DNA from: Symbiodinium microadriaticum
Lineage: Eukaryota; Sar; Dinophyceae; Suessiales; Symbiodiniaceae
Length of the DNA stretch: 64,000 bases
Assembly: GCA_001939145.1 (NCBI GenBank)
Contig: LSRX01000071.1
Coordinates: 433,462-497,461, forward strand
Reading direction: 5' to 3'
A model generated the notes under the pieces. It was given only the letters and a program-made list of their open reading frames with translations. It had not been told where the DNA came from and searched no databases. Of this stretch, positions 29,531 to 40,600 are shown piece after piece; positions within the stretch are counted from its first letter, which is position 1; each line of letters starts with the position of its first letter. The position numbers were made by a program, and so were the translations under genes.

Positions 29531-29601
29531 CCAGAAGATACTGCAAAACCCTCGTCTAACGATGAAGGCCCATAGAAGAAAACCACCCAAATTCTAGGAC
29601 A

Positions 29602-29682
29602 TGTTCAGGTGCGTACTTACCGTTACAGGAGCCTTACAGAAGCTTATAGAAGCCTTATAGAAGCCTAAACTCCCCACCTGAC
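29602..29682. mobile_element. Element family I, copy 1
   Basis: TTCAGGTGCGTACTTACCGT at the left and AACTCCCCACCTGACTCC at the right, with repeated AGAAGCCTTATAGAAGCC inside. Copies are at 53782-53905 and 54926-55010. Confidence 0.6.
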
Positions 29683-30526
29683 TCCCCAACCCTAGGCCCT
29701 AAACCCTAAACCCTGAACTGTAGTTTGCTTTCACCAAAGCCCGAGCAACCCCAAGTCCGGAAAATCCAAGTGCTGAGAGTGCGAATCCCCGAAGTCCATC
29801 TGCCGGAAGCCAGGGTTTAGGGTTTTAGGGTTTAGGGTTTAGGGCTTTAGGGTTTAGGGTTTTAGGGTTTAGGGTGTAACCCCGCCTGAGGGTCCGGCGA
29901 GGGTGAAACACAAGCCTGAGCATTCAAAGCTGTCTGCCCAAATATAGCATTCGAGCTTTTGGGGCTACAGACAGGCTCTGAAAGCTAATGTGTAGCCCCT
30001 GATGTCTTAACCTACTACCATTATGGCCAGGTGATCACTAGGTGGCCGAGTTTGCAGGCAACCGGTACTCCGAGTGTTAAAGCCTATGAGCCTGTAGACT
30101 CGAATCTCGGAGATCCTTGCTGAATGGTGGGCTCCAATTCAGTCGGCCCAGAGGACGTAGTAAGTCGTTTATAGGTAGGGCTATACTTGAGGTAGCTCCT
30201 AGGGTGCTTGCTCGGTCCCCTGGGCTTCTAAGAACTCAGTCGGCCCCTTGTTCCTTGCCCACCGAGTTGATGTGCCGGGTGGTCTGGCAGCTTCACGAAA
30301 TTTAAGTTCCTGTTTTGGGCTGCAGTGTGATCCACTATGCAGATCAGGCACTAAGACTACCACTACCACTCCCACTGCCGCTGCCATGGTGACGAACAAA
30401 TGGTACGGGCGCTCTGGCCCATCTGATCATGTCAGAGACAACATACGGCTGCTGCAGCTTCGCTCCTTGACCACAACTTGCAAGTTCTTATGCAGCCACC
30501 GTCGTAGAAGTTCTTGGACTTGAACG
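29683..30526. other. TTTAGGG tract, family C remnant and low-copy DNA
   Basis: TTTAGGG lies at 29813-29880. A decayed family C element occupies 30130-30235 (GGCCCAGAGGACGTAGTAAG and GGTCCCCTGGGCTTCTAAG). 30240-30525 is low-copy and open in one frame for 91 codons (30248-30523), with no domain recognised. Confidence 0.4.
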
Positions 30527-30637
30527 ATGGCCGACCTAGATGCCGAAGGGATCGAGCAGCCGTTTTCAAAAGCTGTGCGACTGGTGCCGAAACGAGTGTA
30601 TCTTTTCTTCCTCTTAACTCCCAACCCTAAATCCTAA
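30527..30637 (+). CDS. Short coding exon candidate
   Basis: An ATG at 30527 begins MADLDAEGIEQPFSKAVRLV, followed by PKRVYLFFLL, and runs to a TAA in CCCTAAA-like sequence. The composition is protein-like up to about residue 31. A GT donor cannot be chosen. No family was recognised. Confidence 0.3.
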   Translation: MADLDAEGIEQPFSKAVRLVPKRVYLFFLLTPNPKS

Positions 30638-31160
30638 ACCCCTAAACCCTTAAAAAACATAGACCCTGTAGCCCTAAGAAGCCCATTAACCCTTCTTGAA
30701 AACCCTAACCCAGCGAAGCCAGAAGGTTTGTATTGATGCTCTTTGGGCGGCCTAGTTCCAGAACGGTGGTACATATGGACACTCTTGGTAAACTCCATTG
30801 GTTCACTCTTATATATATATATATATATATATATTCACACACATATAGGATCCTGCAAAGTAACCCCCCAAAACAACTACAATGGAGACTATAGGTAGAA
30901 GAACCCTGATAAGATTCTGAGAAGCCCTAAACCCTAAACCCTGAAGCCGGAAACCCCTAAACCCAAACCCCTAAGCCCCTAAACCCCTAAACCCTAACCC
31001 CTAAACCCCTAAACCTGTCAAGGCCAGTCGGGGAATCCCATAGGCCGCCACGGCGGCCGTCCCCAGGCCCTCACAGCCGAGATTGAGAGGATCTAACATA
31101 GGGTCTCGTTAGGGTTTAGGGTTTAAGGTTTTAGTAATTTAGGATTTAGGGTTTAGGGTT
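30638..31160. repeat. CCCTAAA tracts and TA microsatellite
   Basis: A TA array lies at 30811-30833. CCCTAAA-type repeats occur at 30930-31015 and TTTAGGG at 31110-31165. Confidence 0.65.
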
Positions 31161-31275
31161 CAACATAGGGGCCTCAATAGTTACCTATACCATTTTTGGG
31201 GGCTCCTTATTATAACTATAGTATAATGGGCCCCAAAACCCTATTCCAATTATTAAGGCCCCTATATTCGTCTAG
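31161..31275. mobile_element. Element family H, copy
   Basis: CATAGGGGCCTCAATAGTTA at the left mirrors AATTATTAAGGCCCCTATAT at the right. Similar copies are at 54546-54660, 54757-54870 and 62716-62825. Confidence 0.7.
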
Positions 31276-31839
31276 TCCAGAGAATTTCGGCTCCCTAAAC
31301 CCTAGGCCAAAAGTGCTTTAGGGGTTGGGGTTTAGGGTTCATGGGGCGGAAGTTCAGGGGTTTAGGTGCTTCATTCCCCTTTTTTGGGGGCTTAAGGGGG
31401 TTTCCTGTTTTGGAGTGAGGGGTTGAGCAGCTGAGGGCTTTGGAGTCGAGCCAGTTTTGGGGCTTGCAGGGGTTTAGGGTTTTAGGGTTTAGGGCCTTTT
31501 TGGGGCTTAGGGTTTTAGGGTTTAGGGCTTAAGGTTTTAGGGTTTAGGGTTTAGGGCGAGTTTAGGGTGCGCCGGATGTCTGCATTGAAAGTTTAAAAAC
31601 TTGGCAAGTAGGGTTCAGATTTAGAGTTTTGGCTTGGAGGTTTTGGGTAAAGGGGTTTATGGTGCAGGAGCGTATGGTTCAGACCTGCGCGCAGTTCACT
31701 GGGGGGCAAAGTCGCAGACCGACATGGTGTTGGAAGTTGGCCCCGGGACTGTGTCGTGGCACACAAGGCGTCAGTCTTTCGACACTCAGCAGTGGAGGCG
31801 GGGCTAAGTGCCTACCTTGAAGCTGTCATTGTATCCTAG
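31276..31839. repeat. TTTAGGG-like region before a gene fragment
   Basis: Dense TTTAGGG, TTTTAGGG and CTTAGGG forms occur at 31320-31570. 31660-31835 is low-copy, with a 63-codon ORF (31629-31820) that is not supported. Confidence 0.5.
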
Positions 31840-32105
31840 AGCGACGAGGAGATGAAGTCCCTTATCCAGGAGGCAGACCTCGAGAAGATCGAGAAGATGA
31901 GCACGGCAGATGCTACAGCTAGGTCTGATGAGCCCGTCCCGCAGGGTTAAGGAAGCTGATGTAAGAGCGCGAGTCCGCGGAGGGTGTGGTTCGGGAGCTT
32001 ACACCATGCAAGCGCAGCAGGAAGCTGGCGGACGAGACACTTGCGTCTGCGCGCCCGCTATCTTCACGAGCTTGGTTATGGACTGAGAGAGCTTCCCCAA
32101 TCTGA
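31840..32105 (+). CDS. Charged protein fragment in two frames
   Basis: After a TCCTAG acceptor-like site, the frame 31840-31950 gives SDEEMKSLIQEADLEKIEKM, then STADATARSDEPVPQG and a stop. In a second frame, 31968-32105 gives RESAEGVVRELTPCKRSRKL, then ADETLASARPLSSRAW and a stop. Both look coding and belong together, so a frameshift or small intron lies near 31950-31967 (a GATGTAAGAG donor-like site is present). The opening resembles the fragment at 45666 (SEEEMDMLNKMTTDELKETC). Function unknown. Confidence 0.45.
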
Positions 32106-32212
32106 GAACATGAAAGGCAATCTTCTCTCAGAAGGTCTCTACAGAAGAAAATAGGAACAGAGTGCCCGATTAGAGGGTTTAGTTATTGGTACTTCGAGCG
32201 AATAAACTTTAT

Positions 32213-32302
32213 CTTTATCTCTCTCGCTCTCTCTCTCTGTCACTCCCTCTCTTTGTCTCCTTCTCTCTCGCTCTCTCTCTCTCTCTCTCTCCCTCTCTCT
32301 CG

Positions 32303-32353
<51 letters not shown>
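32213..32353 (+). repeat. CT-rich microsatellite
   Basis: CTCTCT repeats with occasional CG and CC interruptions, followed by a short TACATA/CATACA-rich segment to about 32420. The Glu/Arg-rich minus ORFs here are artefacts of this repeat. Confidence 0.9.
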
Positions 32354-32356
<3 letters not shown>

Positions 32357-32420
32357 CGATAATACATGAATACATAAATGCATAAATACATACATGTATA
32401 CATACAGGCATACATACATG

Positions 32421-33696
32421 CACACAGCATTTATTGTGCGTCAGGGTTGGAGGCTTGAAATTCTAGCAACGGCTGGTAGTTATACACGGGACGACTGCAC
32501 ATCAAATAAATAGAAATGGGGCCTAGGAAATATGGGCTTAGTAGGTCGTACCTGAGCATACAGGTACCGTTACCTGGTGCTGTCTTAGTTGTAGCCCCGC
32601 ATCCGGCCGAATTGCCCACCTCCTGGTCCCCGAGTAGGATTCAGCAGAGTCTGACAATCCATTGCAAGGTGTCTGCATATAGGACCCTAAACCTTAAACC
32701 CCTAAACCCTACATGAGCAGAAGGTTACACTCAGCTACGACAGAAAGGAAGGCTCCAAGGAAGCTCCTAAGGGGGGTGTCGGTACCCCCTAGTAAGAATG
32801 TTGGGATTGAGGGCCCGTAGCTTTTAGGGTACGGACTTTTCTCTTTTCTATAGAATAGAACAGATCCTAACCATAAAACTAGTACCTCAAAAAAAGGGGG
32901 TAGGGTATGACTCTGCACGTAGGGTCAATGAGGATGGTAGTTGAAGATCCTCTGAAACTGGCTTCTTGCCCCACGAGCCTTAGCTTCAACGACGCTTGTC
33001 ATGTATACTTGCGCGGGGTCTCGACGGTTTCAGAGGTAGGGTCCCAGACCCTTGCGAGGATCCAGAAAGTAGATCCCTTTTGAGGGGGGTTCCTGTCAAG
33101 TACACAACTTAGTAGTATAGGTATCCAGATTGGGGGGCTCTACTTGTTACCTAGACCTAACCTAGAGGCTCATACCCTATCCGTGTTTCAGGGTAGTTAC
33201 TCGCCTAAATAACAGATCTTAACTAAAGAACTCGGTAATTACCCGAACAAAAGGATACTGGTAGGGTATGATCCTACAGGTATATCCTTAACTTTCAACG
33301 TTGCTAGGTCTATCAGAGTTAAGAACGCGGGGGCAGAGATCACAAGAAGCAAACGATTTGTTCTGATTTCGTTCATGAAGACTTAGTTTCACAACCTCAT
33401 CAAGTAATCTATGCTCTGATATGCCATGAGAAAGCATTCATACACACATTAAGGTCAGTAAAGACTTTCCTGAAGACTAAACAAGCCAAGTCCTGCAGAT
33501 CTCAACTCATATTGATAGCACTCGTACTGGAACCCTCATGGCAGCCTGGAGCCTAAGCCCTACATACGGGCCTCAGAGGAGTTTGTGTTATTTGTAGTTG
33601 TAGTGTTCAGGGGCTTTTGAGGGCCAGCCTTGTTATTATAGAGCCCCACAAAAAGAAGGCCCAAGTCCCCTCCTCCCCAAAACCTGAAGCCCCAAA
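32421..33696. other. Mixed spacer with diverged D-like and R elements
   Basis: A diverged family D-like block lies at 32745-32842 (AAGGCTCCAAGGAAGCTCCT, GAGGGCCCGTAGCTTTTAGG). A palindromic element, family R, lies at about 33165-33290 (GGCTCATACCCTATCC and TAGGGTATGATCCTACAGG), with a relative at 58125-58245. 33300-33640 is unique DNA with no clear gene. Confidence 0.45.
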
Positions 33697-33840
33697 CCTT
33701 AAACCCTAAACCCTAAACCCCAAACCTTAAACCCTAAATCCTAAACCCCAAACCTTAAACCCTAAACCCTAAACCCCAAACCTTAAACCCTAAACCCTAA
33801 ACCCCAAACCTTAAACCCTAAACCCTAAACCCCAAACCTT
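33697..33840 (+). repeat. 28-bp higher-order telomere-variant repeat
   Basis: Five tandem units of exactly 28 bp start at 33697, 33725, 33753, 33781 and 33809, with a partial sixth. Each unit is four heptamers in fixed order: CCTTAAA, CCCTAAA, CCCTAAA, CCCCAAA. One unit has CCCTAAAT. This is the most regular heptamer-derived satellite seed in the window. Confidence 0.9.
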
Positions 33841-34822
33841 ACAGCCTAAACCAAGCCACAGCCGTCCAGGCTCCCTGGCAGCTGATGCAAGCCGAGTGGG
33901 GACCTCACGACACTCCCAAGCTTGACTGGAGCCTACCTTTTGTCAGGAACCCTATACCGAAACCACTTAAGGGGGTAGGGTTTTGGGGGGCCATAGGTAG
34001 GGTTTACCCTTTGAAGCTAAGGTTCATCACAAAGATCTCTGGCTGGACGTCGGCCTCTTCGTCTGAGCCGGCCGGGCCCCTGGTGTCCTGCTCATGGGAT
34101 AGGGCACCTTTAGGGGCTTAGGGCTTTTGGGTTTAGGGTTCCAGGATACTGGACAGGTAAGATGCAATATAGCAGCTTGGAATAATTAGCAATACCGTTC
34201 CTTCATAAACTCCTTATCTATTTTGCCTTAAGTGTGTCGAATTTTATTCCCAAAGCCCCATTCTAAGCAATAAAGGTCCCGACATTCGGCCCACAGCTCT
34301 TTACAAAGGAGGGAACCGTTGGCAGGACGCCTCTGTAAGGTTTAGGTTTCAGGGGTTTCGGGTGTTGGGAGCTCTTTCTAAAACCTTTGTTCCTTGTTTA
34401 AGGGTGCCTTCCGGGCTCGTGCTTTTGGCAGGTCTTGCTTCACTTTCGGAGGGGCTTGGGCCTAAACCCGAAACCCTAAACCCTAAACCCTCCGGGGAAA
34501 CCTTATAAACGCAAGCCCGAAGCCGGGTGAAGCGCTCATGATGCAAGGTTTCAGCGATTCCCGCACACCCGAGCCTTTCAGAAACTTGATGGTTTGGGCG
34601 GTTAAGGGGTTTAGAGTTTCGGGGTTAGGGCCTTAGGGTTTAGGGTTTAGCGATTTGCGGGTTGGGAGTTTGGGTTTCTTGGGTATCGGAGCTCTGGGCA
34701 TACTTGCGGGATCCGAGAACTGTAGGAAAGTATCCAAGTCTTAGAAACCTAAGCACACCCAGAATCTCACCATGACGTTAACTAAATCCTCTCCAATCCA
34801 AATTTTTCAAAACCTTATATTA
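33841..34822. other. Low-copy region with weak coding signal
   Basis: 33885-34121 is open for 78 codons. In another frame AAGGTTCATCACAAAGATCT encodes KVHHKDLWLDVGLFV before a TGA. I cannot choose a frame. TTTAGGG-like sequence lies at 34600-34650. Confidence 0.3.
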
Positions 34823-34924
34823 CCTTAAGGCTCTAAGGAACCTCCGAAACAGGGCCCGGTACCTCCTAGTCAGGACCCTGGGTTCTCAATCCTCTTTCAG
34901 TTTGAGGGCCCATGAGCCTTAGGG
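34823..34924 (+). mobile_element. MITE-like element, family D, copy 5
   Basis: It runs from ACCTTAAGGCTCTAAGGAAC to GGGCCCATGAGCCTTAGGG. Nearly identical to copies 3 and 4. TATT precedes and TATA follows, perhaps a short target duplication. Confidence 0.85.
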
Positions 34925-36279
34925 TATAAGCCACCTGAAACCCTACACCTTGAGCCCAAAGCTTGGAAGTTTGGGTCTAGAGTCTAGAGCCCTAGACCCT
35001 AAGCCCTAAACCCTAAAGGGTACTGTAGGGTTCTTATGTAGGGTTCCCTTTCAAATAGGGTTCCTTTTATGGGTACGAAGGCGTACTATAAGGGTATTTT
35101 AGGGGGGTTCCATAGTAGGGTTCGCTTTATGGATACTGTAGGGTTCTACAGTAGGGTTCCGCGCAGGAGGGATACTGACCCAAGCCAATAACAACAAACC
35201 CCTAATCACCGTAGAAGGCCCACCTTCTAGCACCTAGATACTAGGGCCCGCTGCCTTTTTGAGGCAGACTACGTAGCCCTGAACCTAAACCTCAAACACC
35301 CAGTTCCCTAACGCTGGCTAGTTCAACAGCGTGACACCAACTCCACATCTTAAACTCTTAAACTCTAAACCCCCTTTCCCACAAACAAAGAAACGAGGTT
35401 CTGGCGAGCGTTCGCTTCCACACTAGCCGTGGCCGTGTCTCTCCAGACTATGGAAGCCAGGAACGACTCTTCAGCGTTTAGGGCAAGTTAAGGGCCTGGG
35501 GTTTGGAGTTTGGGGTTTAGGGGGGAGGGGTGCTCCTTGTGTTGCTTTTGTTTATTCCGGATCCCTTTGGGGTAGTAAGGGTTTCCCTCATGGATTTCCG
35601 AGGAATTTGAAGTTCGAGGCTTCCTTTTTGGGTCAAGCCAAGTAGCCCAAAATAACAGACTACCATACCCTGAAGTAGCCCAGAATTGGCTCAAAGTAGC
35701 CCCTAAATACAGACTACTGGGTTTTGCAGGTAGAGGTTTCCTTGTGGGTGTTCAGCGCTGTGAGATGGGAGACCTACTGTGCACTTATGCCTGCCTTGGA
35801 GATCGGCAGCTAAAGGGGTCGTGTCCTCCCAGCTTCTACGACGACAGCTTGAACACGCTTTTGCCTTAATCAAGCTTCGCTTCATATGTATAGTGTTTAT
35901 GTGCTTGTGGATATTTGGTCCTAGCCACATCGACAAAAGCTCGTGGCAAGGCCCTTGCAAAAGTCACGGGCGTGACCCTACCATAAACTATCTAACATTA
36001 TGTGTTGTAGGTTTTTTTCCTGAATCCTGATATAGAATGTACAGGGAGCCTACAAACATGAAAAGTGTTTTGTGGAGGTTGAGGTAGGCCTTAGACCCTA
36101 AAACGTAAACCCTAAGCCCCCCCGAACCACAAAGGCGGTCCAGGCAGGAAAGGAGGAAGAGCTCAGCCGAGGAGATGGCAGGGCCCTCGAGAACAGCGCT
36201 GCGAGCTCTCTAAGCGTGAACATGCCGCAAGGTCTAAGGTCTGGACCTTTTCCTTCCACCCTCCAGAGGAAGTACTTCC
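34925..36279. other. Spacer with short inverted GTAGGGTTC units
   Basis: At 35025-35170 the words GGGTTCCTTTTATGGGTAC and TAGGGTTCGCTTTATGG recur in near tandem. 35480-35700 includes AGTAGCCC repeats. ORFs at 35703-36030 on both strands are unsupported. Confidence 0.4.
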
Positions 36280-36486
36280 TTGCAGACCCACTTCAGACAA
36301 AGAAGTCATCTGCCGACGACATGTCCATCTGTCCGGTCGAGGGGCAGCAAGAAACGCCAAAGCATGGGATCACAGACAGAAGAAGGAATGCTCAAAAGGC
36401 TTGAGGAGCAGAACACAGTGCTCAAGACTTCGGTTGAGGAGCTCGCCGACCAGCTAACGCGAAGCTGCAAGATTTTGTGGAGATGA
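36280..36486 (+). CDS. Coiled-coil-like protein fragment
   Basis: The frame gives RGSKKRQSMGSQTEEG, then MLKRLEEQNTVLKTSVEELA, then DQLTRSCKILWR. The leucine spacing (L-x6-L style: MLKRLEEQNTVLKTSVEEL) suggests a short coiled coil. In a neighbouring frame, 36216-36404 also reads plausibly (SGPFPSTLQRKYFLADPLQT), so upstream coding may be in another frame across a frameshift or small intron. No family was recognised. Confidence 0.4.
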   Translation: MQTHFRQRSHLPTTCPSVRSRGSKKRQSMGSQTEEGMLKRLEEQNTVLKTSVEELADQLTRSCKILWR

Positions 36487-37645
36487 GCCACTGGATGGTG
36501 TGACTTTGGACGCCATGTCTCCAACCAGGGCCTTGAGCTATCATAGAGAAAGAAGCTCCGAACAATCTATCCCCAATGGGTACCAAGTACCTATATACAT
36601 GGTAGAAAGTGGATTTGTATAAGAGAAATTACAATGAAGGTTTGGGCAAGTATTTCCAAAATTTGGGTACTTAGGACCCTTTGACATCCCACTGATCCAG
36701 TTACACTGTTGCCAGAACCTTGCACCAGTAGGGTTCACGGGCCCTGAAGCCATTTCCCGAGCCAGATCCCCCGAAGTACTGTCATCCAACAACTCCCTGC
36801 ACTGAATAAGGATTGTAGTAGGGATTACATTAAGGCCCTTCAAGAGACAGGGATTCTGAATTAGGGGTCTACATTACCCGAAGTCTCTGAGTGTCTCGTA
36901 GTCTCTGTGAATGTGAGCCGAAACCCTAGATCCTAAACCCTGAACCCCTAAACCCCTAAACCCTAACCCCTAAACCCCAAACCCCTAAACTCCTAAATTC
37001 TAAGCCCACAGAAAGTGGCGGGTAGCCGATACCCGAGGCTGTAGGAATCTCTAGACAATCAATCTCATGGCAGAAGCCAGCGTTTAGGGTTTAGGGGTTT
37101 AGGGTTTAGGGGTTCAGGGTTTAGGGTTTAGGATATAGCGGTTTAGGGTTTAGGGCTCAGAGAAGCAGTGGAGTTTAGCAAATGTGATGTTTTTTGAGGT
37201 TATCTTATTGGCGAAGGGGAGCTTTAAACTTGTTGGCCTTATGTATTTAGCTTATCTTGGAAAGTCTGAACTGTTTTGGCCTGGTTATTGAAGAACTGAG
37301 TTATAGGCACCCTAATAAATTCGCGGTTATCCTACTTATCGCTCTAACACATAGCAAGTCCCCGAAGCTGCCAAGTAGGCCTTAAAACTTAAACCCTGGC
37401 ACCCACTTGAAGAGACTCATAACAGGGTTTAGGGCCAACATTTAGGGTTTAGGAAGCCCCTTCCTAAACTAGTGAAACCCTCCTGAAAGTTCGTGTAAAC
37501 CCTAAGCCCTAAATCCTAAACCCTAAACAGCATACAGAAGGCGCCGCCCAGAGGCGGTTCTGCTTTTGCTTTTGCAGCGCCGCCGGGCACAGCAGCTAGC
37601 CGGACATTTATGGATTGCCTGAGCCCTAAGCCCCTGAACCGTAAA
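36487..37645. other. Spacer with heptamers and element J copy 1
   Basis: 36541-36870 may be a diverged palindromic element. CCCTAAA lies at 36920-37000 and TTTAGGG at 37083-37155. At about 37209-37295 AGCTTTAAACTTGTTGGCCT and TGTTTTGGCCTGGTTATTGA match the element at 53497 (family J). CCCTAAA-like sequence lies again at 37495-37530. Confidence 0.45.
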
Positions 37646-40600
37646 TTTTTTTCTAAAACCCTAAATCTTGCCCTAAACCCCAAACCCTTTTTTTTTAAAC
37701 CTCTGAACCCCAAGTTTGACCCTATAAAACCTTTTTTTTAAAACCCTAAATTTTGCGAAACAGCCTGACAGCCGTTTTTTTCTAAAACCCTCTATAAGCC
37801 CTATGCTCGGAACCCTCTTTTTTTAGGTAACCCTGGAACAAGAAGTACTTGGGACCCTAATTTTTTTCCTTAGGCGGCCTTAGGGTTCTAGTTCAGCTGA
37901 ACATTTTTTTGTGACATTCGTAGATTCCCTCAGAAAAGCGCCAAAATTTTTTTTATAAATGAAACCACGGCATGGCATGGACCTCAATATTTTTTTCATA
38001 TCAAGCCCTAGAAGCTAAAAAAGCGCCCAAAGTTTTTTTTGGCAGGTGGGATACCCGTTGACGTTACTTATACTATTTTTTTTGGGGATCATAAAATGTT
38101 AGTGCTGACTTACTGGACCCTAAACCTATCTTGTAGTCCCTTCAACCCGAAACCCGAAACCTTTTTTTGTCTTGAGACCTCTTGAGTAGCGGAGTGCCTG
38201 GAGGTTTTTTTTGTGTGGCCCGGCAAGCGGAGCATTTTATACGACGGTTCAAACTTAGGGTTCATGGGGTTTAGAGTATGCTACTTTACTTTTTTTTAGG
38301 AGTACCCAGTGGGTCCTAGTTGTTACGATTCTTTTTTTTTTAGGGGGCCTCTTTGATGTGAAACCGCGGTAGGTCATTTTTTTGTCCTCCCGCAGTTTAT
38401 TGCGGATTGCGGGATATCCTTTTTTTATGTTAAGTCCTTCTCTCGAAACCATGAACTGCATATTTTTTTTCGTGGATCCAAAGCCCCGACGTCCTGAATC
38501 CTAAGGCTGGAGGAAGTACAAGGTGAGGGTTTTGATGAGAGGTCTTGATTTTTTTGTCTGTCCCCTTAAGCCCCGATAGACCTATGCCCCCTTTTTTTTT
38601 CTAACTTTCAAACCTCCGCCTTAAGCTTTAAACTACGCCCTTTCAACCCTGAGCCCTACACTGGCCAGAAATCTTGATTTTTTTAACAAGCACCCAAACA
38701 TCAACTTCTGGGGTGGGATATTTTTTTTTCATCGGCTTACTGAAAAGACGGGATACCCCCCGATTTTTTTCCATGTAAGCTGAGCCCAAAGTGTAAACCA
38801 TGCCAGTTTTTTTCCCCCCAAGTAACTTTTCTTGGAGCTCTCGGGGTGCTTTTTTTTGGGTGCTTGGGGGAGACTAGGGTGTAGTTTGGGGTGTTTGGGT
38901 GAGCCCTAAACCCTAGCACCCTAAGGCTTTAACCCTTTTTTTTCCGCCCTAAACCCTAAACCACTAAGCCCGAAACACTTTTTTTCACCACCCGACCAGA
39001 AGACTACACTACAGGGTTTACTTTTTTTTACCCAAAGCCTAGTTCTTTGTAGGGTCCCTATCGATTTTTTTTTGGGTGTATAATATGAACCTACACAGAA
39101 GTAGGTTTTTTTTTCCTAAGCAAGCTACCTTTCTTTAAGGACCATGTGTATTTTTTTAACGACCCCTACAACTGTCGGCAAGGGCAAGGATAGTTTTTTT
39201 TGCGTCACCTAGCTTTTCAAGTCTGCGTGCTTGTGGCTTAGGATTTGGAAAATGTTATATAGTGCCCTGTTATGTGAGTTTTTTTTCCCAAACCCTACAA
39301 GGTAGTAGGTTATGACGCCTTATTTTTTTGGTATAACCCCTAAAACAGTAGGTTTGGGGATACCCTTTTTTTTACTATGACATAACCCAAAAACACTGCC
39401 TCAGTATTTTTTTTTGTCTATCATGCCGACAAGACTCTCGGAACAACTCCATGGCCATATTAGCTTTACCCTAAGCTCTAAACCATTTTTAACTTTTTTT
39501 TAAACCCTAAATCCTAAACCCCAAATCCTAAATCCTATTTTTTTCACCCTAAACCCGAATAACTAGAGAGCCTTGATGGATTTTTTTTGCAGATGAACCC
39601 TTGGAAGCCCAGGTGCTTGCGGCTTTTTTTCGCCCCGACGTCCCTTGTGGCCGCGTCCACGAGGTAGCAGCTTCTATTTCAGGGTTCAGGCTTTAGGGTT
39701 TAGTGTTTATTTTTTTAGGGGTTTAGTGTTTAGGGTACAACGGTTGATGATATTTTTTTTGCATTGCCCATAATAAGGAATTTACCATAATTCCCTTTTT
39801 TTAGGGTCCTCAAGGCCATGCAGGATTTATATCATCAATTTTTTTTCAGGGTTCAGGCTTTCAGGTTTAATGCACCCCAGATTTTTTTCCCTAAATTAGG
39901 GTTTAGGGTCTGGGGTGCTCTGACTTTTTTTTCATAACCCGTGGAGAAGGAGCCTGCACAATCAAATTTTTTTTTCCTGTTCTCCAAGCCAACAAGAGTC
40001 TCAAAGGCCCGGTTCTTCCCCTTGGCCATGCTTCGGACCTGAAGTCTGTTGGGTTTTTTTGTATAGGATGTAGGCTTGCATACAGAAGCAAGCTTTTTTT
40101 TTTAATCCCGTCTTGAGGGTAAGCCATACACCCCGAAACTTTTTTTCCCGAAGTCAAGTTGCGAATATTGCAAGCACGCGTTTTTTTTGCAGGCGATCTG
40201 TATTGCGCATCCGAACAGCCAGGCCTTTTTTTTGACTTGTCCTCAGGGTTAGGGTTTAGGGTTTAGGGTTTTTTTGGTTTACATGTTTTTCTGCAACTTG
40301 CGAAATGTCGGTTTTTTTGTTTGAGACTTTGATCCTGTACCTGGTTAGGTTTTTTTTTTTTACTACGCGACATCATCTAGGGATCGAGCCTGCCTAATTT
40401 TTTTGAGTAATAACTTAATAGATTAGTATAGACCCTACATTTTTTTTAACATTTCCTTCACTTGATTGTTCGAATGGGTAAGTTTTTTTTGATCACCTTG
40501 CGCATCCAAGTACGCAAGAATCTATATTTTTTTCGGGTTCTCGTATGGGAGTTCTGCGATTCCTTGCAATTTTTTTAGCTCGTCAGTGCGATGGTTCCAG

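Noticed and set aside
32139-32430. Glu/Arg-rich minus-strand ORFs
   Set aside because: They are translations of the CT microsatellite.
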